A stretch of DNA of 64,000 nt, taken from assembly GCF_023241715.1 (NCBI RefSeq), contig NZ_JALQCW010000014.1:1-64000 (forward strand), given 5' to 3'. Under the pieces are notes generated by a model, which was given only the letters and a program-made list of their open reading frames with translations, ran no database searches and had not been told where the DNA came from. Positions 21,490 to 31,422 of this stretch are shown piece after piece. Each line of letters begins with the position of its first letter. Within the stretch, counting starts at the first letter, position 1. Origin of the DNA: Pseudomonas morbosilactucae (GTDB lineage: Bacteria; Pseudomonadota; Gammaproteobacteria; Pseudomonadales; Pseudomonadaceae). Both the position numbers and the translations under genes were made by a program.

Positions 21490-22389
21490 ATGTCACTGCC
21501 AACCCACGTACGCCTGATCGAAGTCGGCCCCCGCGACGGCCTGCAGAACGAAGCCCAACCCATCAGCGTCGACGACAAGGTGCAACTGGTGGACGCCCTG
21601 AGCGCTGCCGGCCTTGGCTATATAGAGGTGGGCAGCTTCGTCTCGCCCAAATGGGTACCGCAGATGGCCGGCTCGGCCGAGGTGTTTGCCCGCATCCAGC
21701 GCAAGCCGGGCGTGGTCTACGGCGCTCTGGCCCCCAACCTGCGCGGCTTTGAAGACGCGCTGGCGGCTGGGGTCAAGGAAGTGGCGGTGTTCGCTGCGGC
21801 CTCTGAATCCTTCTCCCAGCGCAATATCAACTGCTCCATCAGCGAGAGCCTGGCGCGCTTTGCCCCCATCATGGACGCCGCCAAACAGCATGGCGTCAGC
21901 GTGCGCGGTTACGTTTCTTGCGTGCTGGGCTGCCCCTACGAGGGCGACGTAGCGCCGGAACAAGTGGCCCTGGTGGCCCGCGAGCTGTATGCCATGGGCT
22001 GCTATGAAGTGTCCCTGGGCGACACCATCGGTACGGGCACCGCCGGCGCCACCCGCAAGATGTTCGAGGTGGTGGGCGCACAGGTGCCAAGGGACAAGCT
22101 CGCCGGGCACTTCCATGACACCTACGGCCAGGCCATGGCCAACGTGTACGCCAGCCTGCTGGAAGGTATCGCGGTGTTCGACAGCTCGATTGCCGGCCTC
22201 GGCGGTTGCCCTTACGCCAAGGGCGCCAGCGGTAACGTCGCCACGGAAGACGTGCTCTACCTGCTCAACGGCTTGGGCATCGAAACCGGGGTCGACCTGG
22301 ATCAGTTGCTCTTGGCCGGCCAGCAAATCTGCAACGTATTGGGCCGCCCCACCGGCTCCCGCGTGGCCAAGGCCCGTAACGCCGGCTGA
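21490..22389 (+). CDS. liuE: Hydroxymethylglutaryl-CoA lyase
   Basis: Splits HMG-CoA into acetoacetate and acetyl-CoA, the last step of leucine degradation (also called mvaB). At 299 residues it shows the HMGL-like TIM barrel: EVGPRDGLQNE (catalytic Arg/Asp), SFVSPKWVPQMA, SCVLGCPYEG, DTIGTG, HFHDTYGQA (metal His) and the signature GLGGCPYAKGASGN with the catalytic Cys. It is cotranscribed with liuR. In this organism it is separated from liuABCD by crcY and an acyl-CoA ligase gene. Confidence 0.95.
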   Translation: MSLPTHVRLIEVGPRDGLQNEAQPISVDDKVQLVDALSAAGLGYIEVGSFVSPKWVPQMAGSAEVFARIQRKPGVVYGALAPNLRGFEDALAAGVKEVAVFAAASESFSQRNINCSISESLARFAPIMDAAKQHGVSVRGYVSCVLGCPYEGDVAPEQVALVARELYAMGCYEVSLGDTIGTGTAGATRKMFEVVGAQVPRDKLAGHFHDTYGQAMANVYASLLEGIAVFDSSIAGLGGCPYAKGASGNVATEDVLYLLNGLGIETGVDLDQLLLAGQQICNVLGRPTGSRVAKARNAG

Positions 22390-22405
22390 GCCCTGTGCGC
22401 GACGG

Positions 22406-22448
22406 GTGTTACCGCTCCCCGTCGCCGCGTAGCAAAAACGAGTAACAC
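22406..22448. promoter_or_regulatory. Putative CbrB activator sites of crcY
   Basis: GTGTTAC (22406-22412) and GTAACAC (22442-22448) form an inverted pair about 105-145 bases upstream of the predicted crcY start. They resemble the TGTTAC-type subsites of CbrB, the enhancer-binding partner of sigma-54 at crc RNA promoters. Assignment is by inference from position and motif. Confidence 0.5.
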
Positions 22449-22528
22449 GGAAACAGTTTGTCGATTTTCCAGTGGAACAGTCGACAAGCAAAAATACCAA
22501 GTTATTGATTTTAAAGGACTTTAAAAAG

Positions 22529-22545
22529 TTGGCACGGCTTCTGCT
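22529..22545 (+). promoter_or_regulatory. Sigma-54 promoter of crcY
   Basis: TTGGCACGGCTTCTGCT has the -24 GG (22531-22532) and -12 GC (22543-22544) spaced correctly for RpoN, close to the consensus TGGCACG-N4-TTGCA. The predicted start is about 22555. Confidence 0.85.
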
Positions 22546-22554
22546 ATCTCTATG

Positions 22555-22932
22555 GCATAACAAGAATAAAAAGCAGCAAAGCTAATAAAAATAAGACGTA
22601 ACGACTCTGACATAACAAAAACAACACGGCAGAGACGCAGCTAACAGATTTTTTTGGAGAAGGTGTGCTTTTCAGGGTGCTCTCAGAGTCACCCGCAACC
22701 GGGCAGAGAACAATAAAACTACCTTCAGATAGCTCCCGAACTGGTTGGATCGCTTAGTCGAGAAAGCAGATCAGCGCTCAAAAAAATACGTTTGCTCTTG
22801 ACCCCGGATGGGGGTCGCCAAAAACAGCGGTAAAGGGCCACGGTTGCCAAAAACAACAACAGACCGCCCCTCAATAATAAAAAAGAGCACGCAACGACAA
22901 AATTAAAGGGGAGCTTCGGCTCCCCTTTGTGC
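22555..22932 (+). ncRNA. crcY: CrcY small regulatory RNA
   Basis: RNA of roughly 370-380 nt that sequesters Hfq/Crc and relieves carbon catabolite repression. The supporting signs are a strong sigma-54 promoter just upstream and a perfect terminator at the end. The transcript is full of A-rich CA-type motifs (for example ACAAGAATAAAAA, ATAACAAAAACAAC, GAGAACAATAAAA, CCAAAAACAACAAC, CAATAATAAAAAAG). There is no open reading frame. It lies directly downstream of the HMG-CoA lyase gene, which matches my recollection of crcY next to the mvaB homologue in P. putida. CrcZ and CrcX are the alternatives; position favours CrcY. Confidence 0.85.
22905..22932 (+). terminator. Terminator of crcY
   Basis: AAAGGGGAGC TTCG GCTCCCCTTT is a perfect 10-bp stem with a UUCG tetraloop at 22905-22928, then a short T-containing tail. 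Confidence 0.9.
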
Positions 22933-23004
22933 TTTCTGCGATTCCTCGTTTATTCCCCGCTTCTGTGAATGCCCCCTAAGCCTTGCGTCGATGCGGGGGA
23001 TTGT

Positions 23005-23074
23005 CATCGCTGGCAAGCCAGCGCCTACACAGGTGGGTTCAGCGCCCTCCCGCAGGAGCCGGCTTGCCGGCGAT
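23005..23074. repeat. REP pair
   Basis: REP arms at 23005-23029 (CATCGCTGGCAAGCCAGCGC) and 23052-23074 (AGGAGCCGGCTTGCCGGCGA), inverted to each other, after crcY and before the end of the acyl-CoA ligase gene. Confidence 0.75.
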
Positions 23075-23115
23075 CAGCCCTCTGGCCTTGCGCCGACGTA
23101 GGCCGAGGATGTGAT

Positions 23116-24807
23116 TCAGGGATGCTTCAGCTCTTCGATGCTGATTTCTCGCATACGAAACTTCTGGATTTTGCCGGTCACGGTCATGGGGAAGTCTTCC
23201 ACGAACTTGAAATAACGCGGCGTCTTGAAGTGCGCGATGCGCTCCTTGCACCAGGCTTGCAGCTCTTGCTCGGAGGCACTGTGACCCGGGTGAAACTTGA
23301 TCCAGGCGACGATCTCCTCGCCATAACGCGAGCACGGAATGCCAATCACCTGCACATCGGCCACCGCCGGATGGGTGAAGAAAAATTCCTCCAGTTCCCG
23401 CGGATAAATATTCTCGCCCCCACGAATGATCATGTCTTTGTTACGCCCGGCAATGCACACGTAACCCTGCTCGTTCATGGTCGCCAGGTCGCCGGTGTGC
23501 ATCCAGCCGGCCGAGTCGATGGCCTCGGCGGTGCCTTGGGGGTTGTTCCAGTAGCCCAGCATCACGCTGTAACCCCGGGTACAGAGTTCGCCGATGGTGC
23601 CACGTGGCACCACATTGCCGGCCTCATCGATGATCTTGCTCTCCAGTTGCGGCTGGGTACGGCCCACGGTGGTCACCCGCAGTTCCAACTCGTCCGCCGG
23701 GCCGGTCTGCAACGACACCGGGCTGGTTTCAGTCATGCCGTAGGCAATCTGCACCTCACTCATGTGCATCTCGCTGATCACCCGGCGCATCACTTCGATG
23801 GGGCACGTGGCGCCGGCCATGATCCCGGTGCGCAGGCTCGACAGGTCGAACTCGTGGCGCCGAGGCTGATCGAGCATGGCGATAAACATGGTGGGCACGC
23901 CATACAGGCCCGTGGCCTTTTCCTCGGCCACGGCTGTCAGGGCCGACAACGGGTCAAAGGCGTCGCCCGGGTAAATCATGGTAGTGCCGTGGGTAACGCA
24001 ACCGAGGTTGCCCATGACCATGCCGAAGCAGTGGTACAGCGGCACCGGAATCACCAGACGGTCGCTGGCACTCAGCCCCAGGCTCTCGCCCACCATGTAA
24101 CCGTTGTTGAGAATGTTGTAGTGACTGAGGGTGGCGCCCTTGGGAAAGCCCGTGGTGCCCGAGGTGTACTGGATGTTCACCGCCTGGTCGAAGTCCAGGC
24201 TGTCCTGCCGGGCCTGCAACGCTTGTGGCATGACGCTCGCACCCAGCGCGGCCAGTTGCGACCAGGGCAGGAAACCCGAAGGCGGCTGGGCATCCAGGCT
24301 GATGACCCCGCGCAGTTCCGGCAGCCGGGCGCTGTGCAATTGGCCGATGGATTGTTCGGCCAGTTCGGGCACCAGGCCCTGCAACATCGCATGGTAATCA
24401 GAGGTCTTGAACGCACCGGCACAGACCAGCCACTGGCAGCCCGACTGCTTGAGCACGTACTCCAGTTCGGCGCTGCGATAGGCCGGATTGATGTTCACCA
24501 GGATCACCCCGATCTTGGCGCTGGCGAACTGGCTGATGCACCACTGGGCGCAGTTGGGCGCCCAGATGCCGAGGCGATCACCGGTCTGCAGCCCCAGGGC
24601 CAGCAGCGCCCTGGCATGCAACTCGACGGCCTCGGCCAACTGCTGCCAGGTGTAACGCAGCTGCTGATGGCGAACCACCAGGGCCTCGCCGAGGGGGTAC
24701 TGAGCGACGGTGCGATCGAAGGCCTGACCAATGGTCAGGGCCAGCAAGGCTTTGTCCTGGGCGCCGCGACTGTAGCTGCGGCCCGGTTGAGAACCTGGTT
24801 GTTCCAT
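23116..24807 (-). CDS. AMP-dependent acyl-CoA synthetase
   Basis: Acid:CoA ligase of 563 residues in the ANL superfamily, making an acyl-adenylate and then an acyl-CoA. The P-loop is [11 protein letters not shown] near residue 220, followed by [18 protein letters not shown] and the hinge/catalytic segment [18 protein letters not shown]. The C-terminal catalytic Lys is in [13 protein letters not shown]. It is divergent from liuA, and the gap between them contains two LiuR palindromes, so it probably activates a branched-chain or related acid (for example isovalerate) that feeds the liu pathway. Substrate choice is inference. Confidence 0.9.
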   Translation of the reverse strand: MEQPGSQPGRSYSRGAQDKALLALTIGQAFDRTVAQYPLGEALVVRHQQLRYTWQQLAEAVELHARALLALGLQTGDRLGIWAPNCAQWCISQFASAKIGVILVNINPAYRSAELEYVLKQSGCQWLVCAGAFKTSDYHAMLQGLVPELAEQSIGQLHSARLPELRGVISLDAQPPSGFLPWSQLAALGASVMPQALQARQDSLDFDQAVNIQYTSGTTGFPKGATLSHYNILNNGYMVGESLGLSASDRLVIPVPLYHCFGMVMGNLGCVTHGTTMIYPGDAFDPLSALTAVAEEKATGLYGVPTMFIAMLDQPRRHEFDLSSLRTGIMAGATCPIEVMRRVISEMHMSEVQIAYGMTETSPVSLQTGPADELELRVTTVGRTQPQLESKIIDEAGNVVPRGTIGELCTRGYSVMLGYWNNPQGTAEAIDSAGWMHTGDLATMNEQGYVCIAGRNKDMIIRGGENIYPRELEEFFFTHPAVADVQVIGIPCSRYGEEIVAWIKFHPGHSASEQELQAWCKERIAHFKTPRYFKFVEDFPMTVTGKIQKFRMREISIEELKHP

Positions 24808-24905
24808 GACGACCCCTATTGTCTTTATTAGTGGGTATGCAGGAGCGCGGTGCGGGTTGCGAGGGAGGCCGGCTCCAATCGAAAACGCTGCTACTCTGGC
24901 GCAAG

Positions 24906-24964
24906 TTGACGTTTACGTAAAGGGTCATTGACAGCCATTCATCGCAGGTTTACGTTAACGTAAA
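24906..24964. promoter_or_regulatory. Two LiuR operators between acyl-CoA ligase and liuA
   Basis: TTGACGTTTACGTAAA (24906-24921, imperfect) and TTTACGTTAACGTAAA (24949-24964, perfect palindrome). They share the core of the site before liuR. They lie in the divergent gap and could control both the ligase gene and liuABCD. Confidence 0.78.
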
Positions 24965-25033
24965 GGTGAGAACCAACCAGCCCGGTTCTCCGTGCTTTCC
25001 CCCTTAATAACAACAAGTTTGCAGGTGCCCTCC

Positions 25034-26197
25034 ATGAGCTATCCGACCCTGAACTTTGCCCTCGGCGAAACCATCGACATGCTTCGCGATCAGGTCCAGG
25101 CCTTCGTCAAAGCCGAACTGGCGCCGCGGGCGGCGCAGATCGACATCGACAACCTGTTCCCCGCCGACATGTGGCGCAAGTTCGGCGACATGGGCCTGTT
25201 GGGCATCACCGTGGCAGAAGAATACGGCGGTGCCGGCCTGGGTTACCTGGCCCACGTGGTGGCCATGGAAGAAATCAGCCGCGCCTCGGCCTCGGTCGCC
25301 CTCTCCTACGGCGCCCACTCCAACCTCTGCGTGAACCAGATCAACCGCAACGGCAACCATGAACAAAAAAGCAAATACCTGCCCAAGCTGATCAGCGGCG
25401 AGCACGTCGGCGCCTTGGCCATGAGCGAACCCAACGCCGGCTCCGACGTGGTGTCGATGAAACTGCGCGCCGACAAGCGCGGCGACCGCTACGTCCTCAA
25501 CGGCAGCAAGACCTGGATCACCAACGGCCCCGATGCCAACACCTACGTGATCTACGCCAAGACCGACCTGGAAAAGGGCGCCCACGGCATCACCGCCTTT
25601 ATCGTCGAACGCGACTGGAAGGGCTTCAGCCGCAGCAACAAGTTCGACAAGCTGGGCATGCGCGGCTCCAACACCTGCGAACTGTTCTTCGATGACGTTG
25701 AAGTGCCGGAAGAGAACATCCTCGGGGTGCTCAACGGCGGCGTGAAAGTGCTGATGAGTGGCCTGGATTACGAGCGCGTGGTGCTCTCCGGCGGCCCCAC
25801 CGGGATCATGCAAGCCTGCATGGATGTCGTGGTGCCTTATATCCACGACCGCAAACAATTCGGCCAGAGCATCGGCGAATTCCAGCTGATCCAGGGCAAG
25901 GTCGCCGACATGTACACCCAGCTCAACGCCAGCCGCGCCTACCTGTATGCGGTGGCCCAGGCCTGCGAGCGTGGCGAGACCACCCGCAAGGACGCTGCCG
26001 GGGTGATTCTCTACAGCGCCGAGCGCGCGACCCAGATGGCCCTGGACGCGATCCAGATTCTTGGCGGTAACGGCTACATCAATGAATTCCCCGCCGGGCG
26101 CCTGCTGCGCGACGCCAAACTCTACGAAATCGGTGCCGGCACCAGCGAGATCCGCCGCATGCTCATCGGTCGCGAACTGTTCAATGAGACGAAGTAA
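25034..26197 (+). CDS. liuA: Isovaleryl-CoA dehydrogenase
   Basis: FAD enzyme oxidising isovaleryl-CoA to 3-methylcrotonyl-CoA in leucine catabolism; 387 residues, the family length. Signatures are [18 protein letters not shown] (acyl-CoA dehydrogenase signature 1), [20 protein letters not shown], the catalytic Glu in [13 protein letters not shown] (as in human IVD), and the C-terminal [20 protein letters not shown]. The start at 25034 ([12 protein letters not shown]) is preferred to an upstream in-frame codon. It is first in the liuABCD operon with LiuR sites upstream. Confidence 0.95.
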   Translation: MSYPTLNFALGETIDMLRDQVQAFVKAELAPRAAQIDIDNLFPADMWRKFGDMGLLGITVAEEYGGAGLGYLAHVVAMEEISRASASVALSYGAHSNLCVNQINRNGNHEQKSKYLPKLISGEHVGALAMSEPNAGSDVVSMKLRADKRGDRYVLNGSKTWITNGPDANTYVIYAKTDLEKGAHGITAFIVERDWKGFSRSNKFDKLGMRGSNTCELFFDDVEVPEENILGVLNGGVKVLMSGLDYERVVLSGGPTGIMQACMDVVVPYIHDRKQFGQSIGEFQLIQGKVADMYTQLNASRAYLYAVAQACERGETTRKDAAGVILYSAERATQMALDAIQILGGNGYINEFPAGRLLRDAKLYEIGAGTSEIRRMLIGRELFNETK

Positions 26198-26204
26198 GAG
26201 CGGC

Positions 26205-26290
26205 TGCGAGCGACACGCCTCAAGCGGCAAGCCATGGCTGCCTTAACATCGACTTACTCTTGCAGCTTGAAGCCTGTCGCTTGAAGCTGC
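26205..26290. repeat. Intergenic repeat with stem-loop, liuA-liuB
   Basis: The 106-base gap between liuA and liuB holds a GCAGCTTGAAGC/GCTTGAAGCTGC inverted repeat (near 26261-26287, one mismatch) and a CTCAAGCGGCAAG element. It is the short AGCTTGAAGC-type repeat often seen between Pseudomonas genes and could affect liuA/liuB mRNA balance. Confidence 0.5.
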
Positions 26291-26303
26291 CGTAGGCCCT
26301 CCT

Positions 26304-27906
26304 ATGATTCTGAAGTCTCAGCTCAATCCGAAATCACCCGAGTTCGCGCAGAACGCTGCCAGCATGCTGACCCAGGTCGACGCCCTGCGCAGCCTGCTCG
26401 CCCAAGTCCAGCAAGGCGGTGGCGCCAAGGCCCAGGAACGGCACACCTCGCGGGGCAAACTGCTGCCGCGTGAACGCATCAACCGCCTGCTCGACCCGGG
26501 TTCCCCCTTCCTCGAACTCAGCCAACTGGCGGCCTATGAGGTCTACGGCGAAGACGTGCCTGCCGCCGGAGTGATTGCCGGCATCGGCCGGGTGGAAGGC
26601 GTCGAATGCATGATCGTGGCCAACGATGCCACGGTGAAAGGCGGTTCCTATTACCCGCTGACGGTGAAAAAACACCTGCGGGCCCAGACCATCGCCCAGC
26701 AAAACCGCCTGCCCTGCATCTACCTGGTGGACTCCGGCGGCGCCAACCTGCCGCGCCAGGATGAAGTGTTCCCCGACCGCGAGCACTTCGGGCGGATCTT
26801 CTTCAACCAGGCCAACATGAGCGCCCAGGGCATCCCGCAGATCGCCGTGGTCATGGGCTCCTGCACCGCCGGCGTGCCTATGTGCCGGCCATGGCCGATG
26901 AAGCGATCATGGTTCGCGAACAGGCCACTATCTTCCTCGCCGGCCCGCCCCTGGTAAAAGCCGCCACCGGCGAGGTGGTCAGCGCCGAGGACCTGGGCGG
27001 TGCGACGTGCACTGCAAGATTTCCGGGGTCGCCGACCATTACGCGGACAGCGACGAACATGCCCTGGCCCTGGCCCGGCGCAGCGTGGCCAACCTCAACT
27101 GGCACAAGCAGGGGCAATTGCAGCAGCGCACGCCAATCGCCCCGCGATATGCCGGCGACGAGCTGTATGGGGTGATCCCGGCAGACGCCAAACAGCCGTT
27201 CGATGTCCGTGAAGTCATTGCGCGCCTGGTGGACGGCTCGGTGTTCGATGAGTTCAAGGCGCTGTTCGGCACCACGCTGGTGTGCGGCTTCGCCCACTTG
27301 CACGGTTATCCGATCGCCATCCTGGCCAACAACGGCATCCTGTTCGCCGAAGCCGCGCAAAAAGGCGCGCACTTTATAGAGCTGGCCTGCCAACGCGGGA
27401 TTCCCCTGCTGTTTTTGCAGAACATCACCGGCTTTATGGTCGGACAAAAATACGAAGCCGGCGGCATCGCCAAACACGGGGCCAAGCTGGTGACCGCGGT
27501 GGCCTGCGCCAAGGTGCCGAAATTCACCGTGATCATCGGCGGCAGCTTCGGTGCCGGTAACTACGGCATGTGTGGCCGGGCGTACGACCCGCGCTTTTTG
27601 TGGATGTGGCCCAACGCACGGATTGGCGTGATGGGTGCCGAACAGGCCGCCGGGGTGCTGGTACAGGTCAAGCGCGAGCAGGCCGAACGCAGCGGCCAGG
27701 GTTTCAGTGCCGCGCAAGAGGCCGAGATCAAGCAGCCGATCCTCGATCAGTACGAACACCAGGGCCACCCTTATTACTCCAGTGCGCGACTCTGGGACGA
27801 CGGTGTCATCGACCCGGCGCAAACCCGCGACGTATTGGCCCTGGCCCTGTCCGCCGCCCTCAACGCCCCCATCGAACAGAGCCGCTTCGGCGTGTTCCGC
27901 ATGTGA
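26304..27906 (+). pseudogene. liuB: Methylcrotonyl-CoA carboxylase beta subunit, frame broken twice
   Basis: Carboxyltransferase subunit converting 3-methylcrotonyl-CoA to 3-methylglutaconyl-CoA together with LiuD. Coding continuity runs through three frames. The first ends after VVMGSCTAG, the middle frame carries [20 protein letters not shown] ... SAEDLGGA, and the third carries [17 protein letters not shown] to the stop. Each junction is explained by one missing base: a G in GGCGGTGCC near 26871-26876, and a C in GGTGCCGACG near 27001-27004. Restoring both gives 534 residues, the expected length, with [17 protein letters not shown] and [10 protein letters not shown] intact. I suspect read errors rather than decay. 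Confidence 0.88.
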
Positions 27907-27923
27907 CCCGGAGCCAGAACAAG

Positions 27924-28738
27924 ATGAGCGACTTCAATACCCTGGAATTGCTGACTGACCCTCGCGGCTTCGCCACCCTGTGGCTGAGCCGCGAGCAGAA
28001 GAACAATGCCTTCAATGCCGAGATGATCCGTGAATTGATCATCGCCCTGGACCAGGTGCAGGCCGACCCGAGCCTGCGTTTCCTGCTGCTGCGCGCCGCG
28101 GCAAACACTTCAGTGCCGGGGCCGACCTGGCCTGGATGCAACAATCGGCCGAACTGGACTACGCCACCAACCTGGACGACGCCCGGGAACTGGCGGAACT
28201 CATGTACAACCTGGCCAAGCTGAAGATTCCTACTTTGGCGGTCGTACAGGGCGCGGCCTTTGGCGGTGCTCTGGGTCTGATTAGTTGCTGTGACATGGCG
28301 ATTGGTGCCGATGACGCGCAATTCTGCCTGTCGGAAGTGCGCATCGGCCTGGCCCCGGCGGTGATCAGCCCCTTCGTTGTGCAAGCCATCGGCGAGCGCG
28401 CGGCCCGGCGCTATGCCCTGACCGCCGAGCGTTTTGCCGGCCAACGCGCCCGGGACATCGGGCTGTTGGCCGAAAGCTACCCGGCCGTCGAGCTGGAGGT
28501 TCAGGTCGAGCAGTGGATCGCCAACCTGCTGCTCAACAGCCCCCAGGCCATGCGCGCCAGCAAGGACCTGCTGCGGGAAGTGGGCAACGGCGAACTGACC
28601 CCTGCCCTGCGCCGCTATTGCGAAAACGCCATTGCACGTATTCGGGTCAGCGCGGAAGGCCAGGAAGGGCTGCGCGCCTTCCTGCAAAAACGTCCGCCCA
28701 GCTGGCAGCCCACTCGGAACACTCAGGAGTCGCATTGA
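27924..28738 (+). pseudogene. liuC: 3-methylglutaconyl-CoA hydratase, frame broken
   Basis: Crotonase-family enzyme hydrating 3-methylglutaconyl-CoA to HMG-CoA, the step between LiuBD and LiuE. The first frame runs from MSDFNTLELLTDPRGF to about LRFLLLR. The second carries HFSAGADLAWMQQSAEL (oxyanion-hole region), GAAFGGALGLISCCDMAIGA (second oxyanion and catalytic Glu region) and the C-terminal helices. One missing G in CGCGGCCGCGG at about 28091-28098 explains the break; repaired length is 271 residues. The stop overlaps the liuD ATG by one base (TGATG). Confidence 0.87.
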
Positions 28739-30683
28739 TGAGCGCCCCCGTCCTCGACACCCTACTGGTGGCCAACCGCGGCGAAATCGCCTGCCGGGTA
28801 ATGCGCACCGCCAAGGCCATGGGCCTGACCACCGTCGCGGTGCACAGCGCCACTGACCGTGATGCTCGCCACAGCCGCGAAGCCGATATCCGCGTCGACC
28901 TGGGTGGCAGCAAAGCCGCCGACAGCTATTTGCAGATCGACAAACTCATCGCCGCCGCCCAGGCCAGCGGCGCCCAGGCGATTCACCCGGGCTACGGCTT
29001 CCTGTCGGAAAACGCCGGTTTTGCCCGAGCGATTGAAGCCGCCGGGTTGATTTTCCTCGGCCCACCCGCCTCCGCCATCGACGCCATGGGCAGCAAATCG
29101 GCGGCCAAGGCCTTGATGGAGGCCGCCGGAGTGCCGCTGGTACCGGGCTACCACGGCGAAGCCCAGGACCTGGACACCTTCCGCCTGGCCGCAGAACGCA
29201 TCGGCTACCCGGTGCTGCTCAAAGCCACTGCCGGCGGTGGCGGCAAGGGCATGAAAGTGGTCGAGGACGTCAGCCAACTGGCCGAAGCCTTGGCCTCGGC
29301 ACAGCGGGAAGCACAATCGTCGTTTGGCGATGCGCGGATGCTGGTGGAGAAATACGTGCTCAAGCCCCGGCACGTGGAAATCCAGGTGTTCGCCGATCAG
29401 CACGGCCACTGCCTGTACCTCAATGAACGGGATTGCTCGATCCAGCGGCGCCATCAGAAAGTCGTCGAAGAAGCACCGGCCCCCGGCCTCAGCGCCGAAC
29501 AACGCCGGGCCATGGGCGAAGCCGCGGTGCGGGCGGCGCAGGCCATCGGCTATGTCGGCGCGGGCACCGTGGAATTCCTCCTGGATTCCCGTGGCGAATT
29601 CTTCTTTATGGAAATGAACACCCGCTTGCAGGTGGAACACCCGGTCACCGAAGCCATCACTGGCCTGGACCTGGTGGCCTGGCAGATTCGCGTGGCCCAA
29701 GGCGAGCCGTTGCCGATCACTCAGGACCAGGTGCCACTGCGCGGGCATGCGATTGAGGTGCGACTCTACGCGGAAGACCCCAGCAATGACTTCCTCCCGG
29801 CCACCGGGCGCCTGGACCTGTATCAAGAGTCAGCACCCGGCCCGGGCGGCGGGTCGACAGCGGCGTCGAGGAAGGTGACAGCGTCTCGCCCTTCTACGAC
29901 CCGATGCTCGGCAAACTGATTGCCTGGGGCGAGAACCGCGAGCAGGCACGCCTGCGCCTGCTGGCCATGCTCGATGAGTTTGCCATTGGCGGGTTGAAGA
30001 CCAACCTGGCATTCCTGCGGCGCATCGTCGGCCACCCGGCCTTCGCCGCCGCCGAATTGGACACCGGATTTATCCCGCGCTACCAAGAGCAATTGCTGCC
30101 ACCGCCCAGCGAACTTGACCCGGGCTTCTGGCAAGCCGCCGCCCAGGCCTTCGTGCACAGCCTGCCGTCATCGGCACGCGACGACGACCGGCACTCGCCC
30201 TGGGCCAGCACCCAAGGCTTGCGCATCGGCTTGGCCCCACAAACCGTGCTGCACCTGAGCTGTGATGGCCAGGATCAGGCCGTCAGCTTCAGCCACGCAG
30301 AGGCGCAGACCCAACGGCATGAAGCGGTACAAGGGGAAGCACATCCGGGCGTACGGCGCCGGCAGCGAGCAATCCGCCGGGGCGACACCCTCTATCTGCA
30401 CTGGCAGGGGGAGATGCGCAGCATCAGCGCTTACGACCCCATCGCAGCCGTGGAGGCCAGCCACAGCCAGCAAGGCGGCCTCACCGCGCCAATGAATGGC
30501 AGCATCGTGCGCATCCTCGTGGCCGCCGGCCAACAGGTCGAAGCCGGCACCCAGTTGGTGGTGCTTGAAGCCATGAAAATGGAGCACAGCATTCGTGCGC
30601 CACAGGCGGGTGTGGTCAAGGCGTTGTATTGCCAGGAAGGCGAAATGGTCAGTGAGGGAAGTGCTCTGGTCGAGCTGGAATAA
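28738..30683 (+). pseudogene. liuD: Methylcrotonyl-CoA carboxylase alpha (biotin) subunit, frame broken
   Basis: Biotin carboxylase plus biotin carrier subunit, partner of LiuB. Order: biotin-carboxylase N-domain (LLVANRGEIACRVMRTAKAM), ATP-grasp (KATAGGGGKGMKVV, VEKYVLKPRHVEIQVF, MEMNTRLQVEHPVTEAITG), linker, and C-terminal biotinyl domain with the biotinylation site EAMKMEH near residue 615. The frame breaks after LYQESAPGPG; one missing C in GGGCCGGCGGG at about 29845-29848 moves it to the frame that continues RVDSGVEEGDSVSPFYDPML. Repaired length is about 648 residues, normal for the family. Confidence 0.88.
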
Positions 30684-30695
30684 CGGCACCTGAAA

Positions 30696-30736
30696 GAGCA
30701 GGACCGTCCCCATCAAGGATAGGAACGGTCCTGCTC
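30696..30736. terminator. Bidirectional terminator between liuD and repressor gene
   Basis: GAGCAGGACCGTCCC (30696-30710) and GGAACGGTCCTGCTC (30722-30736) form a 15-bp stem with one mismatch and an 11-base loop, in the 59-base gap between convergent genes. U-runs are absent, but the stem is very stable. Confidence 0.65.
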
Positions 30737-30742
30737 CAGCGG

Positions 30743-31408
30743 TTAGAACTTCGCGGTGGCCTGTACGACCACACCAATGATTCGACACTCATCGCTGTAG
30801 AGCATCTTGGGGTACGTGGGGTTCAGCGGCACCAGGTAATGCTGCTCGCCTTCCTGCACCCACTTGCGGAAAATCGCCTCGGCGCTGCCGGGGCACTGCA
30901 CCACCACCAACTTTCCAGGCTCGGCCGCCACGGCCGGGTCCACCAGGATCAACATGTCCTGGCCGATGCTGACGCCACTGGGGGCGATCATTGCGTCCCC
31001 CACGACCACCAGCCAGAACGCCGCGCCCTGGGCCTGATAGTCCGAGAGCTCATAGCGCTCGTGAACGTAGGCCGCCTGCTCGGCCTCGCGCACTTCACTG
31101 GCGGCGCGCCAGTCGCTGACCGGGTAGCGGAAGTAGGGATTGTATTTGTGCACGGGCGCCAGGTCTTGCGCCCCGGGCTCACCGTCATCGCCCACCAGCG
31201 ACTTCTCGCGGATCACCAGGGCGACCTCGAGAAAGCCCATGCCGATCGCATCCAGAACCCGGTTCATGTCTTCGATTTTCGGCTGCCGACGTTTGCTCAG
31301 CCAATGACCGATGCCGCCTTGGGACATGCCCAGACGCTCTGCGAGTTGTTCCTGCGTGACCTTGCGGCCTTTCATGTTGGTCTTGACCAACTCGATCCAT
31401 TTATCCAT
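30743..31408 (-). CDS. XRE/S24-type (LexA-like) repressor with altered protease residues
   Basis: Repressor of 221 residues starting at 31408 (MDKWIELVKTNM). The N-terminal HTH is QEQLAERLGMSQGGIGHWLS (residues 20-39). A linker and a C-terminal S24/LexA-like domain follow. In this family the catalytic Ser is in GDSM and the catalytic Lys in an EAxxK segment. Here they read VVGDAMIAPSG (Ser to Ala) and EAIFRKWV (Lys position is Arg). Self-cleavage is therefore probably lost, leaving a repressor not inducible by RecA or relieved some other way. It is divergent from a DUF6124 gene. It could be a domesticated phage-type regulator; no other phage genes are near. Confidence 0.85.
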   Translation of the reverse strand: MDKWIELVKTNMKGRKVTQEQLAERLGMSQGGIGHWLSKRRQPKIEDMNRVLDAIGMGFLEVALVIREKSLVGDDGEPGAQDLAPVHKYNPYFRYPVSDWRAASEVREAEQAAYVHERYELSDYQAQGAAFWLVVVGDAMIAPSGVSIGQDMLILVDPAVAAEPGKLVVVQCPGSAEAIFRKWVQEGEQHYLVPLNPTYPKMLYSDECRIIGVVVQATAKF

Positions 31409-31422
31409 GGACGGAACAATAC

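Noticed and set aside
22969-24831. 620-codon plus-strand frame opposite the acyl-CoA ligase
   Set aside because: Shadow frame; it also runs through REP elements. The ligase has all ANL motifs on the minus strand.
26871-27004. Programmed ribosomal frameshifting in liuB
   Set aside because: No slippery heptamer with a downstream structure was seen; the two breaks both need a missing base, and four other genes have similar breaks. A sequence error explains them better.
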